From contig JAFAGX010000444.1 in NCBI GenBank assembly GCA_019237515.1, positions 1 through 5,783 of the forward strand: 5,783 bases of DNA, in the 5' to 3' direction. Under the pieces are notes generated by a model. It made no database searches. It was not told the DNA's origin and saw only the letters and a list, made by a program, of their open reading frames with translations. The position numbers and the translations under genes were made by a program. Origin of the DNA: Acidobacteriaceae bacterium (GTDB lineage: Bacteria; Acidobacteriota; Terriglobia; Terriglobales; SbA1). Shown one piece after another: positions 1 to 5,783 of the stretch. Position 1 is the first letter of the stretch. Each line of letters starts with the position of its first letter.

Positions 1-1
1 G

Positions 2-655
2 GAACCCCGGTCAGGCCGCCAAAATCACACCTATTCCCGTCTCATGTGCTGGACCGCCTTGGATCGCTTGCTTGCTCTCAGTGAAAAAGGCATGTTAGCG
101 GGCGTGCCGCGTGAGTGGTTCACCACTGAGCGGGAGCGTATTCGCAAACAAATCCAGGCCCGCGGCTGGAACGAGAAAATCCAGAGCTACGTCAGTACCC
201 TGGATGGGGACCAGGTGGATGCGTCCCTCCTGCGAATTCCCTGGTACGGGTTCGAGCCCGCGAATTCCAACCGCATGCAGCGCACCTACCAAAGAATCTG
301 CGAAAAGCTGGGTTCCGACAGCCTGCTTTTTCGCTACCCGGCTCAACCCGCCGAAGGCGCATTCGGAATCTGCAGCTTTTGGGGCGTCGAGCACCTCGCC
401 ATCGGCGGAGGTACGGCAAAGCAGGCTCATCAGCGCTTTCAGCAGTTACTTCACTATCAAAATGATGTTGGGCTGTTCGCCGAAGAAATCGATCCCAAAA
501 CCGGAGACGCCCTTGGTAATTTCCCGCAAGCCTTCACTCACGTAGGCCTCATCAGCGCCGCTTTCAGTTTGCAGGAACGTGATCGCCAGCAAGCGCCTCC
601 CGCCAGCAAAACCGGAGAAGACGTCAGGTCCGCCGGTCAGGAGGCTCGCGCATGA
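2..655 (+). CDS. Glycoside hydrolase family 15 protein (glucoamylase/trehalase-like), C-terminal part
   Basis: The gene is cut by the left edge; the frame is open from base 2 and the first visible residues are EPRSGRQNHTYSRLMCWTALDR. The (H)xxS(R/K)xMxWxALDR motif there, with an ATG at 44 inside it, shows that this ATG is internal and not the true start. Near the end come LFAEEIDP (Glu codons at 482-487) and GNFPQAFTHVGLI, the hallmark C-terminal blocks of GH15 (alpha/alpha)6-barrel enzymes. In this family the catalytic base is a Glu in the segment matching LFAEE; the catalytic acid would lie upstream, outside the window. The family hydrolyses alpha-glucosidic bonds (glucoamylase, glucodextranase, or bacterial alpha,alpha-trehalase). 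About 217 of the usual 600 or so residues are visible, so substrate cannot be decided. The last 25 residues are a polar, probably disordered tail. The stop overlaps the next start (ATGA), implying translational coupling. Confidence 0.9.
   Translation, partial: EPRSGRQNHTYSRLMCWTALDRLLALSEKGMLAGVPREWFTTERERIRKQIQARGWNEKIQSYVSTLDGDQVDASLLRIPWYGFEPANSNRMQRTYQRICEKLGSDSLLFRYPAQPAEGAFGICSFWGVEHLAIGGGTAKQAHQRFQQLLHYQNDVGLFAEEIDPKTGDALGNFPQAFTHVGLISAAFSLQERDRQQAPPASKTGEDVRSAGQEARA
639..644 (+). promoter_or_regulatory. Shine-Dalgarno of the membrane protein gene
   Basis: A perfect AGGAGG lies 7 bases before the ATG at 652, inside the last codons of the GH15 gene. It fixes the start of the downstream gene and supports re-initiation or coupled translation. 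Confidence 0.8.
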
Positions 656-1128
656 ATTGGGGCAGTTGGTTGCTCTGGGGCTTCGCTTCGACTCTCGTGT
701 TAACAATTTTAGGCGAGAGCTCACAGGGCCTCGGCCTCACCCGCATGAGCTTCCCTTATATGCTGGGGACCATCTTCACGCCCGATCGGGATCGCGCAAA
801 GCTGTATGGCTTCGCAGTCCATTTTCTCAGCGGATGGCTTTTCTCGCTTGTCTATATTTTTATCTTTCAATCGCTGGGTGCCGCAGGCTGGTGGCGCGGC
901 GCCCTGATCGGGCTTCTACAAGCGTTCTTCGTCCTGACTGTAATCATGTCCTTGATGCCAGGATTGCATCCCCGCATGGCCAGCGAGCAGCACGGCCCCG
1001 AAGCTCAGAACATGCTCGAGCCACCCGGCTTTCTCGCCCTGAATTATGGCCTAAGCACGCCTGTCGCCGTTATCCTTTCCCACGTGGTCTTCGGAGTGAT
1101 TCTCGGCATTTTCTATCACCTTCACTGA
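652..1128 (+). CDS. Small four-helix integral membrane protein, function unknown
   Basis: 158 residues with four hydrophobic segments at about 5-23, 52-76, 80-104 and 128-155. Between helices 1 and 2 is a polar stretch with TRMSFPYMLGTIFTPDRDRA; between 3 and 4 is a loop with LHPRMASEQHGP and EPPGF. The motif-like loops and the NYG at 131-133 suggest a conserved family whose members are annotated only as hypothetical membrane proteins; I cannot assign a function. The start is set by an AGGAGG 7 bases upstream. The ATG overlaps the TGA of the GH15 gene, so the two are very likely one transcript. There is no signal peptide beyond helix 1 and no known enzymatic motif. The gene converges with the aldo/keto reductase gene, 87 bases away. 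Confidence 0.88.
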   Translation: MNWGSWLLWGFASTLVLTILGESSQGLGLTRMSFPYMLGTIFTPDRDRAKLYGFAVHFLSGWLFSLVYIFIFQSLGAAGWWRGALIGLLQAFFVLTVIMSLMPGLHPRMASEQHGPEAQNMLEPPGFLALNYGLSTPVAVILSHVVFGVILGIFYHLH

Positions 1129-1147
1129 TTTCGATAGTGCCCCATAA

Positions 1148-1194
1148 CCTGCCCTGAGCGAGGTAGAAGGATCTCGCGAGCGCTTTTGCGAGCT
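1148..1194 (-). repeat. Dispersed intergenic repeat, copy 1 (diverged)
   Basis: Lies between the convergent membrane protein and aldo/keto reductase genes. Read on the - strand it begins AGCTCGCAAAAGCG, continues CTCGCGAGAT (containing the palindrome CTCGCGAG at 1173-1180), and ends CCTTCTACCTCGCTCAGGG. The order of blocks AGCTCGCAAA, a CG-rich middle, then CCTTC and TCGCTC is the same as in the second copy at 5271-5322. The end resembles the CCTTCGACTTCGCTCAGGG-type sequence that I recall as common between genes in several bacterial groups, including Acidobacteriota; this recollection is not checked. CTCGC/GCGAG can pair (1173-1177 with 1188-1192), but no T-run follows, so it is not a convincing intrinsic terminator. 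Confidence 0.5.
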
Positions 1195-1215
1195 GACATG
1201 GGCAGGCTGGCTTCC

Positions 1216-2230
<1,015 letters not shown>

Positions 2231-2311
2231 TGACGACGGAGAACTGCCGGATCAACCCTTACGGGTGCACCCTTCTTCTGGTCTGGTGTTGACAGATGCG
2301 TACAGCAGTCT

Positions 2312-4282
2312 TCACGCGGGCCAATACTTGTGCTTTCGAGGCGTAGTTGATCCCGGCCCGCGAGGACCGTGTTTGGCTTCCCGCACTGTCTGTTGCGAAT
2401 CTACTGAGAACAACATGTAATGATCGAAGCTGTGCCGCCGATAATAACGATGCCCACGAAAATCGAGGTACACCTCCGCACTTTTCGGCAACCACACATC
2501 GATATTCTTTTTCTTGAAGTACACGGGCGCGTACTCTGTGACGGAATGCTGAGTCAAATATCGTATTTGACGCATCGGGCTCACTAATTCCGCTTCGATT
2601 CGAACCACCTGAAAAGTGTCGGCAGTAATCCAGGCGCGACCTTTCAAATTGACAGCATAGACGCTATAGCCATCCTTGAAACTCTGAATGCGGCTGGGCC
2701 GATCTTCCCGCTGGCGGAAATGGACAAGCCAAGTCGCCTGCCCTCGCCACTCACCTAATCCTTCGCAGGTCATCTCATAGTTAGGCTGCAAGGTGGGATG
2801 AAAAACAAACGCGAGCGCGGGAAAACCAGACGTGGATATTTTGTCCGGTAATTCCGCTGCCGTGTAACGCTCGGTCCGATATTCGTCGACCATTAGAAAT
2901 CCCGGGGGCGTTTCAGCAACATTCGCCGCATACTCAAACTTCCGCAGTTCCCGAGAACTAGGACTGCCGGATTTATCCAGCCTTTCGTGCAACAGATCCT
3001 CGATGGCAGAGAATTGGCGGACGTTGTCCACCAGTTCCTGCATCCGCTTGCCTACGCGCTCCAGAACTTGATTCGCCGGGCAAGGTACTCCACTTGCGAC
3101 AATAACCTGGACGTCATCCACTCCGGGCGGTTGCCACTTGGTGCTCAACCCCTCGTCGGAGGTATTTAACGTCGACTCCGCATCGACCGGCGAAACCACT
3201 ATCCCCGGTGCGGCTGCACCCCGATTCTCGACCGGTTGCTGCTCTAGCTGCGAAATAATGGAGTGCACCTGCGGGCTCAACGGGCTTGTTGGCATCGCCT
3301 GTATATATGCTGTCAGCGCCTCAATCGCCTCTCTGGTGTTGCCTAAATTACCTTCTGCCTGACCCAGCAATAGCTCTGCGCTTGCCTCGTTTCTTTTTCT
3401 GGCAAGCACAGCACGCGCCTGCTCCCGGGCCTTCTCATACTGTTTTTCCTTCAGGTAGGCATCCCCTAGTAATTCGTGCGCCAAGACGTCGTTGGGATTG
3501 GCGACGACCGCCCGTTCCAGCACGGTGCGGGCCTGATCCGAGTTTCCGAGCATGTTCTGCACTCGTCCCAGCAGACTTAAGGCTTGTGCATTGTTGGGAT
3601 CGAGTGTGGTCGAGCGCGTGAGGTACGCTTCCGCCTGCTTCAAATTCCTCTCCTGGAAAGACTCATATCCAAGTAGAAAATTCACTCGTGCGCTCGAAGG
3701 CGCCTGTTTATAAGCCGATTCCAGGTGCTTACTCGCCTCTTTGAAATGCCCCTCTTGCAGGGCTTTCACCGCGCGGCGTGTCTCCTTGCTGGCTCGTGGC
3801 GACATCAGCGCGTCAGCGGTACCAGCAGCGTCAAAGTCCACCGCCATTGGATCTCGCTGGAGAATTATGTCCAAGTTGAGCGTGTCTACATATCCCGTAA
3901 CTTCCACGCTCTTGTGCACACTCAAATATCCGACCGCGCTGATCTCGAGATCATATTTGCAATAATGCAGGCCGAAGAAGATCGTTTCGGAATCGCTTTT
4001 GGTCGTTTGGTAAACCGTGTTGTCGGGGTTATCACAATGCAATTTCGCCAGTGCCTGGCGGTCGAGCCGCTTCTCCGCGTCATTCAGAACCGAAATTCGG
4101 AGAGCGGCTCCCTGATGCAGGTTAAGTACATCGGGCAGGCTCGAAGCGGCCGTGCTGCCCATTGCAGCTGGAGGTGGGCCTTGATTCTGACCCTGAGCCC
4201 CGGCCACTTTTGGTGAACACAACGACAGGCATACCGCGACAGCCCAGGACAATCCACGCAGTTCTTTGCTGGCGCGCCCCAT
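2312..4282 (-). CDS. Exported TPR protein with N-terminal beta-sandwich and uncharacterised C-terminal domain
   Basis: 656 residues from the ATG at 4282. Residues 1-30 look like a Sec signal peptide: basic start GRASKELR, hydrophobic LSWAVAVCLSLC, and likely cleavage after AGA. A beta-rich domain at about 50-144 (ending LNLDIILQRDP) resembles carboxypeptidase-regulatory-like or PEGA-like sandwiches. Residues 165-335 hold about five tetratricopeptide repeats, with signature steps such as ALSLLGRVQNMLGNSDQAR and AHELLGDAYLKEKQYEKAR. After a Pro/Ser linker, residues 408-630 form a domain with FPALAFVFHP, CEGLGEW, LKGRAWI and DFRGHRYYRRHSFDHY. I recall similar sequences in acidobacterial hypothetical proteins and know no function. 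It ends in a basic tail. The role is probably protein-protein scaffolding in the periplasm. A GTG at 4303 is an alternative start giving 663 residues; neither start has a strong Shine-Dalgarno. It sits about 50 bases after the sigma factor gene, so co-transcription is likely. Confidence 0.88.
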   Translation of the reverse strand: MGRASKELRGLSWAVAVCLSLCSPKVAGAQGQNQGPPPAAMGSTAASSLPDVLNLHQGAALRISVLNDAEKRLDRQALAKLHCDNPDNTVYQTTKSDSETIFFGLHYCKYDLEISAVGYLSVHKSVEVTGYVDTLNLDIILQRDPMAVDFDAAGTADALMSPRASKETRRAVKALQEGHFKEASKHLESAYKQAPSSARVNFLLGYESFQERNLKQAEAYLTRSTTLDPNNAQALSLLGRVQNMLGNSDQARTVLERAVVANPNDVLAHELLGDAYLKEKQYEKAREQARAVLARKRNEASAELLLGQAEGNLGNTREAIEALTAYIQAMPTSPLSPQVHSIISQLEQQPVENRGAAAPGIVVSPVDAESTLNTSDEGLSTKWQPPGVDDVQVIVASGVPCPANQVLERVGKRMQELVDNVRQFSAIEDLLHERLDKSGSPSSRELRKFEYAANVAETPPGFLMVDEYRTERYTAAELPDKISTSGFPALAFVFHPTLQPNYEMTCEGLGEWRGQATWLVHFRQREDRPSRIQSFKDGYSVYAVNLKGRAWITADTFQVVRIEAELVSPMRQIRYLTQHSVTEYAPVYFKKKNIDVWLPKSAEVYLDFRGHRYYRRHSFDHYMLFSVDSQQTVREAKHGPRGPGSTTPRKHKYWPA

Positions 4283-4330
4283 GGTTGTTCTGCATTCTGT
4301 CACTCGTATCTTCGCGGGTCAAGCCTCGAG

Positions 4331-5254
4331 CTAACCGGGGGTGACCGTTATGGTCGTCGCCGCAGGAAGCACCCAGGGGCAGTGTATGTAATCCGTAATG
4401 CGTCCGATCTGTTGACCGCTCATCTCAAAACGGATGGCTGAATGTGGTGTCCACGTATCGACGCCACGCCGCAAAATGATTACCACAGGTTCACCCTCCA
4501 CTTTGCCCAGTGCCAATCTCCATGGCCAAGGCCAGCGCTCGTAATTGAAGAAATAAGGCGCCTCCGAGAATTTTCCTGCAAACCTTTCGGCAACATTAAG
4601 CCGCGCGTCCATGCTGGTCAGTTCGCGCACTCCATCCCAATCGCGACGGTTGAACCGCTCCACGTACAGTTGCATTACTCGTTTTAGCTCCGGGCTTACC
4701 TCTCGAGGTTGCTCCGCCACAGGCCCAGCCTCGCCCAGCTTGGTGCGCGCACGATTCAGCGCCGCTTTAACTCCACCAACTGTGGAATCGACCAACCCTG
4801 CGATTTCCTCTAGCGAATAATCGAAGATGTCTTTCAGTAGAACGCATGCCCTTTCTTTTGGAGGCAACGTCAGCACGAGGTGTTCGATGGCCAGCCCAGT
4901 CCCAAGCACAGGCTCCGCGGGTTCGCTGGCTTCTGGCGTAGCCGCGGCAACCTCGGCTTCGTCGCGCACTCCGCGGTGTCGCAGAAAGTCAATACAGCGA
5001 TTGTGAGCAATGCGGAATAGCCACGGTTTTATCGGACGCGTGTCGTCGAACTGATCCAGCTTGCGATAAGCCTCAAACAAAGCTTCCTGCACCACATCTT
5101 CGCCGTCCATTACCGAGCCAGTCATGCGGGCGCAATAACGATGCAGGCTCGGCCGGACGGCCGAGATCGTCTCGAGAAAGGCCACATAGCGGGACTCGAA
5201 GGGCCCGGAAGGAGTCGTGTATTCGCTATTGTTCACGCCTGGTTTGGATTGCAT
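4331..5254 (-). CDS. ECF-type sigma-70 factor with NTF2/SnoaL-like C-terminal extension
   Basis: 307 residues. Region 2 spans about 33-95, with the core-binding and -10 recognition helices in DGEDVVQEALFEAYRKLD and PWLFRIAHNRCIDFLRHR. After an Ala/Glu/Pro-rich linker (98-118), region 4 spans about 123-173; LPPKERACVLLKDIFDYSLE leads into the helix-turn-helix EEIAGLVDSTVGGVKAALNR that reads the -35 element. There is no region 1 or 3, as in ECF factors. Normal ECF factors end near here; this one adds about 120 residues (188-296) beginning LKRVMQLYVERFNRRDWDGV, a typical NTF2/SnoaL-like fold, with WPWPWRLALG and an acid-rich strand after it. Extended factors such as SigJ and the ECF41 group use this domain to control their own activity; which ECF group this is I cannot say. 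The start ATG at 5254 has GGAG 4 bases upstream. The TPR gene follows within 50 bases; no anti-sigma gene is seen. Confidence 0.92.
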   Translation of the reverse strand: MQSKPGVNNSEYTTPSGPFESRYVAFLETISAVRPSLHRYCARMTGSVMDGEDVVQEALFEAYRKLDQFDDTRPIKPWLFRIAHNRCIDFLRHRGVRDEAEVAAATPEASEPAEPVLGTGLAIEHLVLTLPPKERACVLLKDIFDYSLEEIAGLVDSTVGGVKAALNRARTKLGEAGPVAEQPREVSPELKRVMQLYVERFNRRDWDGVRELTSMDARLNVAERFAGKFSEAPYFFNYERWPWPWRLALGKVEGEPVVIILRRGVDTWTPHSAIRFEMSGQQIGRITDYIHCPWVLPAATTITVTPG

Positions 5255-5258
5255 GTCA

Positions 5259-5262
5259 CTCC
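5259..5262 (-). promoter_or_regulatory. Shine-Dalgarno of the sigma factor gene
   Basis: GGAG followed by TGAC then the ATG at 5254. The spacing is a little short but acceptable, and it supports this start. No promoter with a recognisable -35/-10 pair is seen in the 109-base gap upstream. Confidence 0.55.
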
Positions 5263-5270
5263 GTCGTGGC

Positions 5271-5322
5271 CCCGAGCCTCGGAGCGAAGCCGAAGGCTAC
5301 CGCGCGCACTCGTTTGCGAGCT
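5271..5322 (-). repeat. Dispersed intergenic repeat, copy 2, with hairpin before the sigma gene
   Basis: Lies between the DUF899 gene and the sigma gene. On the - strand it reads AGCTCGCAAACGAG, a CG-rich middle (TGCGCGCGG), then CCTTCGGCTTCGCTCCGAGG. It shares the ten-base block AGCTCGCAAA and the CCTTC...TCGCTC end with the copy at 1148-1194, in the same strand orientation. Two hairpins are possible: CTCG-CAAA-CGAG, and AGCCTTCGG with CCGAGGCT (5290-5298 with 5275-5282, one bulge, seven-base loop). The second hairpin ends about 12 bases before the Shine-Dalgarno of the sigma gene. No T-run follows, so a terminator for the DUF899 gene is possible but not shown. Confidence 0.5.
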
Positions 5323-5363
5323 ACCCTGGGACCCCTCAACTCCCCATACCGAGGCCCTGATAT

Positions 5364-5783
5364 TTATCCCACTTTCCTGCCGCGAGTTTCGGGATCGGAC
5401 TCCCGTCTTGTGCGCTCGCCGGTTCCAAGGTCGTCTGAGCGTCCAGCTTCCAGTCGCGACCACTGAGCGATCGGGCGTCCGCCCGGCCATTCTGGTTGCC
5501 AGGTCGGCGACCCGCTGCTAGTCCGCGTGTAGGTGCACTGTTGCGGCCAGCCTGCCGGCGAGTCCTCCCACTTTTCCTGGCGTCCGTACACGGTGAGGTC
5601 CATGAGCGCATAGCTGTAGTCCATTGCCTCCGCTCCCCGCCGTGTTGTCCAGTAGGTTTCGAACACGCGATCGCCGTTCCGGAGATAGCACACCAGGTGG
5701 AACAATCCGATCTTGCGCCCGACAAGCAGCGAATCGAGAGAAGGGAGTGCCGAGTACCAAGGTATTTGCCAGCCCATAAACTC
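5364..5783 (-). CDS. DUF899 family (thioredoxin-like) protein, C-terminal part
   Basis: The gene is cut by the right edge; the frame is open to base 5783 (EF before MGWQIPWYS), so the ATG at 5777 is internal. 139 residues are visible. The blocks MGWQIPWYS, CYLRNGDRVFETYWTTRRGAEA, YSYALMDLTVYGRQEKWED and SPAGWPQ match the C-terminal half of the DUF899 family as I know it. The family has a thioredoxin-like fold, but no established reaction is known to me. The usual thioredoxin Cys region would be upstream, outside the window. After GWPQ the protein carries about 58 more residues rich in Arg, Gly, Ser and Thr, ending GRKVG, longer and less ordered than I expect; a frameshift near 5540 is an alternative. 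It lies 109 bases upstream of the sigma gene on the same strand. Confidence 0.75.
   Translation of the reverse strand, partial: EFMGWQIPWYSALPSLDSLLVGRKIGLFHLVCYLRNGDRVFETYWTTRRGAEAMDYSYALMDLTVYGRQEKWEDSPAGWPQQCTYTRTSSGSPTWQPEWPGGRPIAQWSRLEAGRSDDLGTGERTRRESDPETRGRKVG

Noticed and set aside
248..259. GGGTTCGAGCCC, which looks like a tRNA T-arm.
   Set aside because: It lies inside the conserved GH15 reading frame, and no acceptor, D or anticodon stem can be found around it.
232..268. Direct repeat GCGAATTCC, two copies 28 bases apart.
   Set aside because: Both are within the GH15 coding frame, in different codon phases, and short enough to be chance.
579..1157. A 192-codon open frame overlapping the membrane protein gene in another + frame.
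   Set aside because: The translation is Arg/Pro/His-rich with no motif, whereas the 652-1128 frame has a perfect Shine-Dalgarno and four membrane helices.
2263..2272. Palindrome GGGTGCACCC between the TPR and aldo/keto reductase genes as a terminator or operator.
   Set aside because: It has no loop, and no T-run follows in the direction of - strand transcription; a single 10-base palindrome is not enough to call an operator.
2289..2317. A perfect TTGACA on the + strand, resembling a -35 box.
   Set aside because: At 17 bases' spacing the next hexamer is TCACGC, not a -10, and no + strand gene follows; the region downstream is the TPR gene on the other strand.
3725..4216. A 163-codon open frame on the + strand opposite the N-terminal part of the TPR gene.
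   Set aside because: It has no recognisable domain or ribosome binding site, and the - strand frame explains the region with a signal peptide and domains.

Overview
The window looks like an ordinary chromosomal stretch from a moderately GC-rich Gram-negative bacterium. Acidobacteriota (Terriglobia-like) is the best guess. This rests on the style of the exported TPR protein and its C-terminal domain, and on CCTTC...TCGCTC-type intergenic repeats. The assignment is inference from recognition, not from a marker gene. There is no RNA gene, insertion sequence, CRISPR array or phage gene, and coding density is high.

Layout. On the + strand, the left edge holds the 3' end of a glycoside hydrolase family 15 gene (glucoamylase/trehalase-like). 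It overlaps by four bases (ATGA) with a gene for a small four-helix membrane protein of unknown function. All other genes are on the - strand and converge on this pair. In transcription order (right to left) they are: the C-terminal part of a DUF899 (thioredoxin-like) protein cut by the right edge; an ECF-type sigma-70 factor with an NTF2/SnoaL-like C-terminal extension; an exported TPR protein with an N-terminal beta-sandwich and an uncharacterised C-terminal domain; and a complete aldo/keto reductase.

How they may work together. The sigma gene and the TPR gene are only about 50 bases apart and very likely co-transcribed, so the sigma factor may control an envelope function carried out by the TPR protein. 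No anti-sigma gene is visible; in related sigma factors a similar C-terminal extension does that job. The aldo/keto reductase follows after about 110 bases with its own good ribosome binding site and may be separately expressed. The GH15 enzyme and membrane protein form a translationally coupled pair.

Two intergenic regions (1129-1215 and 5255-5363) carry diverged copies of what looks like one dispersed intergenic repeat, in the same orientation. This is the most notable non-coding signal. I see no strong case for a wholly new system. The sigma/TPR pair and the repeat are the items most worth a second look.
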